Assembly (NCBI GenBank): GCA_038380795.1
Contig: CM076268.1
Coordinates: forward strand, 19,596,001-19,660,000
Reading direction: 5' to 3'
DNA length: 64,000 bases
DNA from: Pyrocephalus nanus
Taxonomy: Eukaryota > Chordata > Aves > Passeriformes > Tyrannidae
Part shown: piece after piece, positions 34,814 through 47,240 of the stretch
How positions within the stretch are numbered: the stretch's first letter is position 1
Layout of the letters: each line of letters begins with the position of its first letter
Translations under genes and position numbers: made by a program
Notes under the pieces: generated by a model
Database searches by the model: none
Seen by the model: only the letters and a program-made list of their open reading frames with translations
What the model was told of the DNA's origin: nothing

Positions 34814-37269
34814 GTGCTAAGATACCTTCCAAGTATATTCAGATTTTAGTCCAAAAGCTGCAATTCTGGTAAAGCAGGAAAGTACTGAATAAAGATCCTG
34901 TGCTACCACACAAGCTGTACAGTCCAGTCCTTAAGCCAATATATTCATGTTAGGGAGAGAATTACTGAGGCCCCAAGTCTCTTTGCTCAGATTACAACTG
35001 GTTGCAGGTGCTGGCTCATACAGAGCATCACGTGGCAGGAGAAGTGCCACCATCCCAGACTGCAGTGTGAGGCCTGTGATGGGGCTGATTTGACTGCAGG
35101 GCCTTGCTGATGTAGCAGACTCCCACCTTTGTGTCTCCTCTGCTTGGATCAGCAAGTCACTACTGCAGTGAGTCCCCCATTTGGGCCCAGTTTGTGGGTC
35201 TTATCTCAGACGAGGAAGATCTGAACACAGTGCTGAAGCTCACTTCTACTGCCCTGTTCCTGGCTCTACAAATATATATTACTATTTACCTCCCTCCTAG
35301 GGATGTGCGTGTTGTTGTGTATGTGTGAAATAATACGTAAGCTGTGTTCCTTGCCTAGCTCAAGCTTAAGGCAAATTAAGAAGAAAAATAATAGTTTGTA
35401 TTCTGATGGACCTACCTAAAACAAAAGAAACCCCACAAATCCTTGTGAACACTGAGGTCCAGATTTGGACTGAATCCTCCTTATCTCCACTGGAGCTGTG
35501 ATCCTTTGGGCCTTGCAAAGCTCTTCTGACTCAGGGGAGGTCTGGAGAGACAACTGGATGGAAGACAACTTCAAAGCACTGGGACTTTTGTGTCATGCTG
35601 AAAGGCAGAGCACTAATTCTAAGACTTGATTATCATGTGACTCTGGCTTCATGGAGTATTGTTTACTGTGCCAAGTGGATATTTATGCATCATATGCCTT
35701 GTTCATGCTCAAATGTCAACTGATGGATGTTCAATAGTTCTTGATGGCCCTGTGGTTTCTGCAGCTTGATTTACAGCCCACATAGCAACTGGAAAAGGCC
35801 AGGAACTGAAACCAGTGATGATTGAGTGGGGAGGGCTGCTGTAAGCACTGCCAGCACAGGCTGGGAAAGGGCTCAGGTGTGCAGAAGGATAGAAACAAAA
35901 CCCAATATGCAAGTCTCACTGATTTAAATCTCAGTTGACCCTACTTGTTCCTATGTTGTGATAGTCTGAATGACTACTTTCTTTTTTTTTCCAGGCACTG
36001 GGTGTAGAAGTGTTTAGAAGAAGAATGCCAAACAGCTCAGCCCATATTATCACTGTTGCATTACTATTTGCCTACCAGCACCACTCAGAACAAAGACCCT
36101 TGTTGTCCTGAGCACTATACAAATGCACAGGGAGAAAATAAACAAGAGCATGTTGACTTGCCTGAGTTTCCATACTGTGACAATGTCAGAGCCAGGAATA
36201 TAAACTAAACCTCTCAGTTCCTCTTGCTAAGCCAGGGATGGCCATTGTGTGTCCTCAAGCACTTTGAACAGCACTTCTGAGTCATGACTATACCATGCAG
36301 CTGTCTGTGAATCTGTGTATGCATAAGACTTCTGGCTAGTGCCACACCACCATCAATGGTAATGAAGAAGCCAGCAGGAATCCATTTAACTGTATCTTCT
36401 TGGGCCCCTGCTGCAATTTCAGTCAAGCTCCAGTTGGGGCATCCCTGTGAAATGCTTCCAACGCTCCCATCCTTTCAGGTCTCCTGTGGCTCTTGGCCAA
36501 ACAGATTTTGATGTACTTCTTCCTGGCTCGGGAAGGTTGGATAACCCTGCAAAGTCTGCCCACGGTAGCTGGAGCCAGAAGGTTGGCTTTAGACTGCATT
36601 TCTCTGACCTTCTCACTGTTTCCTTCCCTGTTCTTTCATGTCTTTAGTCTTATTCAAGTGAAGTGTTGACTTCTCCACCCCCACCCCTTACTGTTCCTGA
36701 ACACTCAAATTGATGCACATTCCCAGCTGGCTTGCCAGCTCTAGGTAAATTCTAATAAAATGACCTTAGCCTTTCCAGAAGGCAAAGCTGAGACAGAGAA
36801 TTGTATGCAGCTCCCTGCAAAAGCAGAGCATGAACTCTGCCATTCCCCAGGACCAACCTCGGCCCTACCAACCCAGATAAGGGGATATGATTTTTTGGTT
36901 CAATCAAGAGACCTTGTCAAAAGAGGTTATTGGAAAAGTGCTTTCTGAGAGAGAATTAAAGACAAGAGCATCTGGACTGTACCCTTTATGGGTTCTTTGG
37001 GGTCTATCGCATGAACCCACACTGCAGTGAAGTGCCTGCTCTGAGGACGATGGCACTCAGAGAAAGTGCTGCATGCCTCCCTTCCCCACCAGCAGCAGTG
37101 CTGTGGCTGTGGCTCAGCTCTGTCCTCTTTTCCATCATGCAGACACCTCTGGAGCCCTGAAGTCTTTTCCCTAATCAGCCCATTTCCCCTGGCTTGGTCC
37201 TGGGAGGATGTGGTGCTTGCAGGCCCTGAGGTGTCTCTATCATTGACTGTCAGGTGAAACTCTCCTTAA
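34814..37269. other. Unique non-coding sequence
   Basis: No gene, CpG cluster or transposon recognised. A pyrimidine tract ending in CCAG (35981-35994) resembles a plus-strand splice acceptor, but the sequence after it has no recognisable coding content. Confidence 0.42.
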
Positions 37270-37480
37270 GCACTCCAGCAAGCCCTTCTTTATTTATTTT
37301 TAAAATTCCCCTGAGCCTACGAAGGTCATTTGAACAAATTGGAGCTGACAGACATTAACTTGGAAAAAAGCCTATTGCACCATGATAAACTCCATTTAAA
37401 GAGAAGCAAAAGTGCCAGACAAGAAAGGAACAAACGATGAGAAATTTGTCACTGTTACTGCAAGCTTAGGCGTTGAGAAT
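37270..37480. promoter_or_regulatory. Weak CNE candidate
   Basis: AT-rich block with TTTATTTATTTTTAAAATT, ACATTAACTTGG and CATGATAAACTCCATTTAAAG words and a few retained CpGs (tacgaagg, aacgatg, ggcgttg). No simple repeat beyond the TTTA words. Judged by texture only. Confidence 0.3.
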
Positions 37481-40400
37481 GTCAGCTCTGGCCTCACCAC
37501 CTCCCATTATGCACTATTACACATTCCAGCACTGCCATTTCCACTGCAGGATCTCCTGATGGAGCAGATGGGCTGAACTGGGATATTGTGCAATACCACA
37601 GGGAGAGCCATTTCCAGTGCCAAGGAGACCATGAAGGCGAATTAAATTGGTGGGCCATACCCCTGGTGAAGAGGAGACAGAACCAAAGCCCACAGGTGAG
37701 GTGCTTCCCCCCAGGTCACACAGAGAATCATCATCTGAGCTGCAAACCAACCTCAGACCATAAGTGTCCCCATTCCAGTCCCCAGTTGTTGAACCTGTTT
37801 TGCATCTATGTGTGATCTCAGATATCCATGCACCACTGGGAAGATGAGCGTGGTTTTACCCCTCAGTATGTACCTGACTGGGGAATACAGTACTGCCACA
37901 GCTCTGAGCCTGCCCTCTGCCAAGGTCACAAAGCAAGATGCCTCAGCCTGGGAATAGAGGTTTATCCTTCAGGAACTTCACAGAGGTAACCTCAACAAAC
38001 CATGGCTGTTGCCAGCTCTTCTGTGAGGGATTAGGGATGGTACCTTCCCTTCAGCTGGCAGCCAGAAGAGCCACCTGAGGGGCAAAGGCAAATGAGAGAG
38101 GGAGAAATCAAATGTATCAATCTTAGTCCATATGACTGCTGATCTGTGCTCTGTCCAAAGATATATCCTAATGCCTCCCATTCAATTTGCACATAGTTTC
38201 TTTATGCTTTGCTTAGTGTCCTTGAATCAAAGGCAATTGGTTTCTCTTCTCCTCTGGGCATCATGTGGGATCCAAGTGGCTCCAGCCCCCTGCGGAGCTG
38301 CAGCAGCTGCCAATTGTTCTGGCAAGTCAGGATCAAATCTCAGAGAGGAGCAGGCCTGGGACTCTCACACTCACCTGGCCAAGTTTGGACCAGGGGTCCC
38401 TCTACCCCACAGCCAGATGAGAAATGAACTTCTCCAACTGCAGATCAGCATGCTCAGAAGTGGCAAGAAATGACTAATATACCTTACACACAGGAACCAG
38501 GCCATACTGTCCCTTATGTCTCTTTGTCTTGGATTTCTGCAAAAATGAATAGTAGTTATCCAGGACAATTAGGAGAGATCCAGCACAGTGAGCCCAGACT
38601 CAGCACTGAAGGCCTTCTGCAAACAACTGGGTTATAAATAGTGTCTGGCTAACCAGGCTGAGAATTTAGAAGTGTCTCGACATGGTCTCTACAGCAACTG
38701 TCACCATCTAGGCAAAAATGTCAGCTGCAGGAGACCTGTTCCTAACTGATACCCCTCAAGATCAAGAGTGGTCCTGAATTGTGGGAGGACTGGATGGTTG
38801 TCAGGAAAGCCCTGTTCATGTATCCAGCAGTGAAGAGCACCAGGAAGGTGTCTGCTGCTCACACCTGGCCCTGTGCCCAGTACAGATCCCTGTCAGGAAG
38901 AGGGAAGGCAGGGCTCCTCACTGGGTTCTTGTATAGCATGAAGCTATGGCTTAGCAAACTCTCCACCAGCACTGGGCGCACTGTCCCTCCACAGCATTGG
39001 CATAGATGGGATGGCCAATCTACTATGCATGAGAGATTTCCAGTCTTGGCTGGATGTTCCCGATCTGCAAATGACCTTTGATCCAGCAGTGAGTGGTGGT
39101 AACCTCAGCTTTCTGTGTTTGGGCTCCCTGCCCAGCTTTATGATTAAGCGTTACAGCAATGTCTTTCCCACTGCCCAGTTTCTCTCTTGGAAAAGAAGAC
39201 TGCATTTCTGCAGTGCTGCAGTTAGACCAGTTTGACCTTTCCCTGTCATGTGGATGCCCAGACAAATCAGAGGGGGCTGGGCAAAGATGGGCAGCGTCCT
39301 TACATCACAGACAGCCAATTTACCTGCTTGCCTGCACCATTCCACCTACTACAGCATTCCTTAAGGCTTGCTCTCCAGCTGTGCCTGCACCCACAGTCAA
39401 GGTCAATTCCATGTTTTCCTTCCAACTCACACTGCAAATCCCAATGGTCAACCCTGAGTGACCGATTCAGCCAGCCCCTGCTGATCTCTGTGAGACCTGG
39501 CTCGCCCCACACTGACCTTCAGAGCCACCTCCCTCTGCTTTGTTGTTGCTTTAGAAATCACTTGAGCGTGAAAGCCCTGGGCACAGGAAGTCCGCCAGGG
39601 CAATTGTGCCCCAAAATCCCATGTTCCTCACCTCTTACCCTTCTTCAGTCCCTTCCTTTTGAACCATGCAGTTGGGGTTATGTACCTCAGTCCTGCATGA
39701 AACAAGACATCTAATGCTCCATGGGAATCCATGCCCTGCCTCTTAGTTAGGAGGATAAGCCTGGCCCTGTTTGTTTTCAGAGTTTTTGGCTTAATGGCTG
39801 TCTTTCACTATGTGCATGTGACAGAGTCCTGGGCTTGCTTAGGGCTGATATTTCTGATCTGTAGGTAAAAGCAGCAATAAATGGTGGTTCTGTTACTGCT
39901 CCTAAACCTTAGCTACAAAATAGTCACAGTTTGAAGGAGAATTAGTGAAAGCATTTAGCAAATGTTGTAGAAGTGTTTCAGTTTCAATATCATTTCTGTG
40001 TAGTAGGGTTGCAATGGGATTTCCTGTAGAATGTGTGTAGGAATTAAAAGGTCTTTTTCTAACAGGTTCCTTCAGTTTTCTAAAACGTGTTTTTATTTGC
40101 ATTATTTTAGAAGTATTTTTATCCCCTGGTATGAAGCCTCTTCAGTCAGCTTTGGTTACAGATAGGAGTTTTAGAACTGGGGCTAAATATGATGAAAAAC
40201 AGAGTACGTTTCTATTGATGGTAATTCTTCATGCAGATTTGACCTTTGGGGGAAGAGGAAGGTTGTTTTGTAACCAAAAAATTCTCTTGCCAAAAATGTT
40301 GCCCTGGTAACTGATGCTGTAGAGAGCAGCCTGGATCCTTATGCTATCCATTAAAGAGAATCTGACTCAGGAGAACAAAAGGTGGACCCTGGAGAGCTGA

Positions 40401-40929
40401 CTGGTGGTGGTTGAGAGGGGCTGGAAATACCAGAAATGCCTGTGTGGGGAGGAGGGAGGAAACATGTGAGTTGAAGAGACCAAGAGCAATGAGAGCAGGA
40501 TGAGACCTGCAGGGACACAGGTGGTTTGAAAGACCAATAGGGGCAGAGAGGATGTTGGAGGCAGGAAAATGAGCTATAAGGGCTTGGCAACATCAGTAAT
40601 GCATGGAGGGTCTCATGCAATGCCTTCCCCAAGATGCAATGATGTTTTTAGATTCCCTTGCTGCAAGTCCCTTCTGCACCTTGCTGCAGCAAATATTGTT
40701 TTCTGAGCATCCCGTTTCCTTACCCCCTAACCACAGTCATGCCACACCAGCCTCAGCCCCACCTTCCTGGTCCCATCAGCCCCCACCTTGCCAGTAATGA
40801 GGGGGGATGTGTGATCTTCCTTTCCTGTGCTCCTGCGCTTCCCTCTGGATCCCAGCAACAAGTTTAATTGCAAAAAACCAAGGCTGACTTGGAGGCAAGG
40901 CAAGGAGGCAGGGAGAGCCTGTGCCAGCT
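37481..40929. other. Unique non-coding sequence
   Basis: Mixed sequence, CpG-poor, with no recognised gene or transposon. Overlapping open frames on both strands up to 160 codons (39232-39714 plus) lack family resemblance. Confidence 0.45.
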
Positions 40930-41200
40930 GACACCATGATCGATTACCTGGAACTCTACCTGACACTGAAATTAGGGTTTTTTAATGATAGGCCGACTCT
41001 CCCTGGATGTGAAATTCAAATGATCTCCAAAGCTTCCCTGTGACCATCACTCGCTGCACGCAGTGGTACACGCCACATGCAGGTACTTTGTCTCTGTCAC
41101 TGCTGAAAGGACATTGTTATTACCAACAACTCTTTGTATTAACCAGTCTCCTACCTAATAGACAACACTTTACGTTCTGCACCGTTACCCAGTCAGGGCT
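40930..41200. promoter_or_regulatory. CNE candidate
   Basis: Contains ATCGATTACC (40939-40948), TTTTTAATGATAGGCCG, CAAATGATCTCC and a run of CpG-retaining words (actcgctgcacgcag, tacacgcc, ttacgttctgcaccgtt). No simple repeat and no domain-bearing open frame. Similar texture to the stronger blocks but more mixed. Confidence 0.38.
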
Positions 41201-43059
41201 GCTGTGTGCCTGAGAGACACACGCTTCCCCTTGGCTCCCCTGGGGCAATGGAAAGCCAGTACTTTAAAAAGAGACACCAAAATGGAGGATGCACACACAC
41301 CTTGCTCCCTGCTGCCCTTGACTCTCATACTGGGGGGTGATTTTCCTCTGTCTCAGCTGCAGGCCCATAGCACAAGCTGGTGGGGCAGGGGTGGAAGTGC
41401 GGGGACGCGCCAAGACGTGGTAAGAAGCAATCAACCAAGTTTCCTTTGGATGAGCGAGAGGACTTTTTCCTCTCCAGACATCTTTCCCATCCCAGGGCAA
41501 AACTGATGGAGGAGATACTCCAGGCAGTTTTCCCCATCTTTATCCTTCTTGGTGAGCCACCAAGGAAGTGCCTGCTGGGCTGGTAGCCTCCCATGCCCAG
41601 ACAGGATAAAAGAAAAGCCATCCCATCCCAGAGTTCCCACTGTCACTGAACCCTGATGTATCTCAAAGCTTTTGCACCTGTGTGGAGGGATTGTCACTGC
41701 TGGTGAAGGTTGTCTCCCACCATGTTGGGATGTCTCCACCTTTCTTCCATCATCTCTTGGCCACTTTTGCCTGTCCCTTGGGAAGGCAGAGGGAAGGTGA
41801 CTGGTGTGATTGTGAGAGGAGACCAGGAGCTATTCTGTGGCCATTACCTGAGAGTATTGGCTGTCTTTTCTCACAGGAGATGTCAAGCAGAAGGACCAGT
41901 TTTCTCTTCTTGATGGGCAAGGAGGAAAATAAAGTGATGATAAAAAGAGAGAAAGATAAAACAAAAGGTAAATAATGTAAATATAGCATAGAGAGCAGTA
42001 GCCTGTAAGCCACCATGCACTAAGCAAGATTTCCTACATCTTGTTGCTTTACTGAATTAAGATTTGGAAAACCCCATGGAGGAAAGATTTCCTAGCACAG
42101 ATACTGCTGTGGTTATAGAGTCCTCTAACAGCACTGGGGAAGGCATCATCACCAAAGGGAGTCTTGGGCTGTATCATAAAGTGTCAACAGGAGGGAACAC
42201 AGATTCTGAGTAGTGGCGATGTTGGAGGGAAAAGAGAAAGGTCCTGCCTCTGAAACTGTTCACTGCAAATCCAGATCTCCCCCCATGAGAGGAGTAGTGA
42301 GGAGGTTAGATGGGGACACCAAATGTTTCCAGCTCCAGCAGGAATTGCTTTGGGCTGTATTGAATGAGAAGAGCTGGGCACACAGGGGTCTGGACAGGAC
42401 TGCAGGAAGCTGTAATTCAGAGCTTCTAGTTTGCCTCACCAAGTGAAACTCTGGGTGATGACACTGACATTTTTCACAGGCTGACTGCTGCAGTGTCCAT
42501 TTCTTCCTTCAATTAGGTACCAGCACTGGCATATTTAACAGTATACTCTATTCAGCCTCAGTTTCCTCCTGGTTAAGAGATATTTCTTGTATTTGATAAC
42601 TTGTGGACATCTTTAATTAGAGATGCTATATGAGTTGCCATGGAAAAATCACATGTTCTCTCAGTACTTCAACTCTTCCTCTTCATTTTACCTATATTGT
42701 TGAAGGTTGCCTTTCCCGAAGTGAATGCTCAGCACCAAGCACTCCTGGGCTGCAATCTCACCTGTCCTCTTTGGCGTGCATTTCAAGCAACTCTGCCACA
42801 CTTCACTCTGGGAGGGGGTCAGTGGCAGAGCTGTATTTCTTATTCAAGGTCATATGATGGTATGAGAGGTGCTGGGAGGGCAGCACCATGCTTTAGTGGT
42901 TCATGGGATGCCTTTGCCCTGTACTACCCCCAACCAGTTCAGTACAGCCCCTGGTGCCCTCGGTAACCCGTGCTGATTGTCCTCCAAGCGAGGTCCCTGT
43001 GGGAGCTGAGCAGAAAGGGGACGCATGCAGACAATGTTCCCTGCTTTCCTCCATCGCCC
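41201..43059. other. Unique non-coding sequence
   Basis: No recognised gene, repeat or CpG cluster. AT-rich patch with TTAATTAGAG near 42611 is too short to call. Confidence 0.45.
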
Positions 43060-43255
43060 GGCAAGCAGCCCCTAATCTGAGGGGCGTGCCAGTATTAATG
43101 CCTTTAATAACGACGGATCAGATCGTATGAAGAGTTTTAATTGATGTCTATATCCCTGGAAACATAAAAACAGCCATGCGAACGTCTTACCACTATTATT
43201 TTATCAAAGGTTTTGACGTGGCTGCTGCATAGGAGATGTCAGGGAAAAAATTCAT
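43060..43255. promoter_or_regulatory. Strong CNE candidate
   Basis: A block retaining CpGs (gggcgtgcc, taacgacgg, atcgta, atgcgaacgtc, gacgtgg) in AT-rich sequence. It contains TATTAATGCC, TTTAATAACGACGG, TTTTAATTGATG, a TCF/LEF-type ATCAAAGG (43203-43210) and a CRE-like TGACGTGG (43214-43221). No repeat and no useful open frame. I infer a regulatory element, possibly Wnt-responsive; target unknown. Confidence 0.48.
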
Positions 43256-44270
43256 GTCTGCAAGGCACAAACAGGCGAAGTAATGGGATATAAATCAAAA
43301 ACAGTGAAAGGGGAAAGTGGTTAGTCACAAGATCATAGAGTTTTCACTAAAAGGGAGAGCAGTGAGTTCTCAATACAAGCAGCAGAATGCATTCATTCTA
43401 TGGTGCCATCAGCCCTTTCCTCCCTCCCCATCCCCAATCCCTCACCCCTCTGCCTTCACAACACACAGTCCTGGGTAAGAGCTGGCCATCTTGGAGGTGC
43501 CTGTCTACTCAGGTCAGTACAAGACATTTCTCTTCCTTTCCCCCCGCTATTTGTACAGAAGACATGGAAATGTAGCCCAAAAGCAGAGTTACTAATAGCA
43601 TCCCCTTTTCCTTGGATGGGCAAGACTGTAATTAACCTTTTAGTAGGTTTGTTTAGTTTGCATCACTTGATGGTCTATGAACACACTCCTAAGGATGGTT
43701 CCTGTTACAAAGGGGGCAAACTGAAGTGTGGGAGACAAAAGGGGCTGATAGGTTTAATCTAGGCTGGTGCAAAGAGGAGGAAGGAAAGCATTAATTCAGT
43801 TCACCTTGTTTGCCTTAGAGTAACTTTGGAACCCCACTATGCAGTGCCAGCAGGAGATCAGTCGTAGATCTGCTGCTTCTCAGTGACTAGGTCTGATTTT
43901 CAGGGCACATGGATGGCTGGAACCCCTTTGATGGATCATGACAATGTTTGACCATTTTGTACCCTTTTCACAGCCAGAGCCCCACAGAGCTGATCCAGTG
44001 AGCCAAGGCAACCAAGAACCACCTGTGAGACCCTCACAAAGCAATCCTGCACTGATACCTTGCAAACTAATTGTTTCTCCTAGCCAAAGTGTCCCATGGG
44101 CTGTTGTTCTGTGGTGGGAAGGTGTTCAAAGTGGCCAAGAGCTGGGAAGCCATGAGTACAGTGTGAGAAATACCTGCCTTTTCCAGGGCACTGCTGAGAG
44201 GAAGCTTGCAGCATTCCTTGTCCAATTGTTTGGGTTGCAAATGTAAAAACCTGCAGAGGGGGGTAAACTG
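43256..44270. other. Unique non-coding sequence, nothing recognised
   Basis: Mixed sequence with short, featureless open frames. No repeat or CpG cluster. Confidence 0.45.
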
Positions 44271-44344
44271 GAAGGAGGAGAGGAAGGGAGGAGAGGATAA
44301 AAAGGAGGAGAAACTGGTGGATAAAAAGAAATTTGAAAAAAAGT
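44271..44344. repeat. Purine-rich low-complexity tract
   Basis: GA-rich plus strand with GGAGGAG-type words; the word GGATAAAAAG occurs twice (44295-44304 and 44319-44328). Confidence 0.75.
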
Positions 44345-46674
44345 AAGTGAAATATTCAAACTGGAAAGTGATATTATAAAAAAACTGCAGGGAACACGCT
44401 TGAGTGCATTCAAATTTATTCAAACTCTGAGCCTGACATTGATGAATGCAACAGCTTTTTCCACAATATGTAGAGCGCACAGGGCATTTAGGATTGCAGC
44501 ATCCCTTTCACTGCAGCTGTCTGGGGGCCTGTTCTGAGTGCTGTGGAGACCCCTACTCTGGGCCCCGGTGTGCCCCCCTAAAGAAGATGCCAGGAAGCCA
44601 TTTGGGAAGGAAGAGAAAAACAAACAGAAAAGAAGGATTTCTGCAAAAGATCATGGAGGAGAGATTTCAAGGCTAATCCTACCTTACTGTGTGTGAGGTC
44701 TTTATCTACGAGGCAGGACCCAGGTTCTCCTCTTGCTGTGGTGAAAAGTTCTTTCCAATATGCAGGCGACCATAGGAGGGGGGGTTGTATTGGGATGCCT
44801 TTCTACAGGCAACATTAAAAAATTACCTTCCTGTCTGCCAATTAAAAGGCTCAGTGCAAATATACTTTGCAAGCAGGGACTTCAAGATCCTGTTCTCTGG
44901 CATCCAGGAGGAGGAGGATCTTGCAGCCTTGGCCCAACATAAGTCTATGAACTAATCATCTTCCTGCAGGGAGCACTCTTGCACCCTCTTTGCAGGCTTC
45001 AGTGGCAGGCTGGCACCCCAAGCAGTGACTTCTACACTTCCCTCCAATTTCTCCTCCCCTTGCCTGGGAAGCGTAGCAGCTTTTAGGAATAACAGGGTAC
45101 AGAAGAGCTTGAGTCAACAACCACCTGTGACTGTTTATCTGTAGATTTCATGCTTGCAGGGGTTCTTGGGAAGAGGATGGATGGAACTATCTTTCCAATG
45201 AATGCTCATGGAAAGAGGTGCAAACCCACCAGCGTGCCAAGTAGACACTGAACTTCAACTTTCTCTTCCACTGCTGTCCCTGGACAGATCACATCTATGC
45301 AGACTGACAGCACAGCAAGAATTTCCATGCATATGCCCTGTGGCACTGAAGCTGGCAGAAAGCTGGGAGGCAGCCTGGCAGACCTGACACCCTTATCAGC
45401 ATGACGATACTCATGGAGAGGGTAGGATTCCTTTTTCCTAGTCTCTCTGCCCATGGAGATTTTTTGTGTGTCCAAAGCTTTTATATCTTCATGTTAGAAA
45501 GGGTCTGATGTCTAGGACTCAGGATACCTGAGTTCAGCTCCCAGGTACAAGGCAAACTCCCTGTGTGGTTCAGTTCAGGTTACATTGCAGTCTAAATGTG
45601 ATGTAAGAACAAGTATAGAAGCTTGGTGGTTTTTTAAACAAGAGATATTTTTACAGTGCCATCATTGCAGGCTGTCATGTTTTCCACAGTGTCTTTGTGC
45701 TACTGTACTATATTTAGCACTTATAATTTCTGATTTGCACTGTTTTGTCTTTCCTTCTCAAATCTCATCTCACCTACGCTACTGTGGCTCCATCTTTTGC
45801 TCACATGGAGACCACTGTTATCTGCCACATGAAGAAATTTGGCTGCTGGTCCTCCATGATCCGAGTGGGGAGCTGTGAAACAGGGTTTTTCCTGCCATTT
45901 GCTCTCCAGGCCTCTGTACAGCTCCAATCTGAAGGGGCAGATGCAGATCTGACAGCTCTGGCAGTTTGCCTACCAGGACAGCCATGTGGGAGGGGAGTGG
46001 GTCACTTTGTGGGGCAACACCAAATAGCAGAGCCCATCCTGATGTGTGCTGAGATGCTGTTGTACCCCAGAGCCATAGCTGGACAAACACGGAGACAGTC
46101 AGAGCAAGGCCAGATCTCCACTAGAGGTTAATGGGTGGGATCCTCATCTGAGCCCTGTAATAGAGATGGGCTGATAGAAAGGGAAGGGGTGGTGCAATGC
46201 TGCAGGAACATGGGCGTGACGGGTTTCAAAGAGGGACTTTGGTTTGTGCAAGGTCACAGAGGAATCCAAATTTGAAGCTATATCCCCCACGTTCAGCTTT
46301 TCTGTGGCCCATTGCTTCCAGCAAGGACCATTTCAAAGTCGTTAGGAAGACTTTTGATGGCTGTTCAGGGTGATCTCAGAAACCCCCTTAGGCCAAGGCT
46401 GGACAGTCAAAAAGACCAAGTGAGAAGCAAGAAAGTCTGCTGTATCCCAGGGGTAGGGCATCCTCATAACGTCTCTCTCAGGGTGGCCTTGGGAAATGCC
46501 CGTATGGCTTTGCCCCGTGTCCTCAAAAGGACAGCATTGGAGAGGCCACCTCTCCCCCTCCCACCATTGAGCTGTCTGCAGATGGGCTGGGAAGGTGCTG
46601 CTGGCCTGGCATCCTGCTCATGAGGTCCGATAAATGGTTGGGGATGTGTGTTGTGGCCTGACAGGGGAACCGAG
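44345..46674. other. Unique non-coding sequence, nothing recognised
   Basis: No gene, transposon, CpG cluster or CNE-like texture seen. Open frames up to 128 codons are overlapping and featureless. Confidence 0.45.
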
Positions 46675-46677
46675 AGC

Positions 46678-46711
46678 TTCTCCCTCTCGCTCTCTCTCTT
46701 TTTCTCTTTAG
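46678..46711 (+). other. Pyrimidine tract ending in AG (possible splice acceptor)
   Basis: About 30 bases of nearly pure C/T ending in TTTAG (AG at 46710-46711), abutting a CNE-like block. This is an ideal-looking plus-strand 3' splice site, but CT microsatellites ending in AG arise easily by chance. No branch point was confirmed, and the following frame has no recognisable domain. Confidence 0.3.
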
Positions 46712-46870
46712 ATCGTCGTCATGGTGTAAACAAACAAGCTAAACTCTATGAGATTTACAGTGCCCAGCTTCGGTGGCTTCCAGTGCGGCGCAGTGAGATA
46801 TTTCTGTACAGGCAGGCTAAGCACTTTCCATTTTATACCTCAGCGGCTTTATAGCATCTTAAGGATTTCT
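46705..46870. promoter_or_regulatory. CNE candidate (or non-coding exon)
   Basis: A 165-base block with several retained CpGs (atcgtcgtc, ttcggtgg, gtgcggcgcag, agcggc). It carries a forkhead-type TGTAAACA (46725-46732) and ends near TTTATAGCATCTTAAGG. One plus-strand frame stays open to a stop at about 46852, but the translation matches no family I know. Together with the adjoining acceptor-like tract it could be an exon of an unrecognised transcript. A regulatory element is the more conservative reading. Confidence 0.42.
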
Positions 46871-46964
46871 GTGCATGCCTGGCTTCACTCAGAGGGAAAA
46901 AAATCAAGCTTGTAAATAAATACTAAATATATATGAACAAAGAAGACAGAAGGGAAGAGAGAGG

Positions 46965-46994
46965 GACACACACGCACACACACGCTCGCGCACA
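46965..46994. repeat. CA-rich microsatellite with CpG interruptions
   Basis: Imperfect (CA)n containing acgc and gctcgcgc. On the minus strand it directly follows a full-consensus splice donor CAG|GTAAGT (47002-46994). Confidence 0.8.
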
Positions 46995-47002
46995 CTTACC
47001 TG

Positions 47003-47149
47003 CACTGGCAGAGGGAAGCAGAGAGGGGATGCAGAGATAGAGGGGGCTGAATGAGAGATGGAGAGACAAGAGATAAAAAAGAAAGAGTCAGCTGAGCAGC
47101 AAGCTGAGGACGGGCTCTCCTCCACCACAGCCAGATGGAAAGAAAATAA
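47003..47149. other. Purine-rich non-coding sequence
   Basis: GA-rich on the plus strand (pyrimidine-rich on the minus strand). No gene recognised. A minus-strand frame at 46996-47346 crosses it without a recognisable domain. Confidence 0.4.
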
Positions 47150-47240
47150 GCCAGAGTGAGCAGCTTTCTGGCAATTTGGGGAATATTAATTTCCCATCGG
47201 GTCAGACTAATGGCTGTGCCTGAGGTTAAGCCGAAACAGC
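47150..47240. promoter_or_regulatory. Weak CNE candidate
   Basis: Short AT-rich patch with GAATATTAATTTCCC and retained CpGs (catcgggtc, gccgaaa). Too short to be firm. Confidence 0.25.

Noticed and set aside
35981..35994. Splice-acceptor-like T-run ending in CCAG
   Set aside because: Nothing exon-like follows: no domain, no CpG retention and no matching donor.
4134..40944. Recurrent ATCGAT words (4134, 12336, 17628, 40939) as a shared ONECUT code
   Set aside because: A six-base CpG-containing word is expected several times in 64 kb even allowing for CpG depletion, so four noted copies are not an enrichment.
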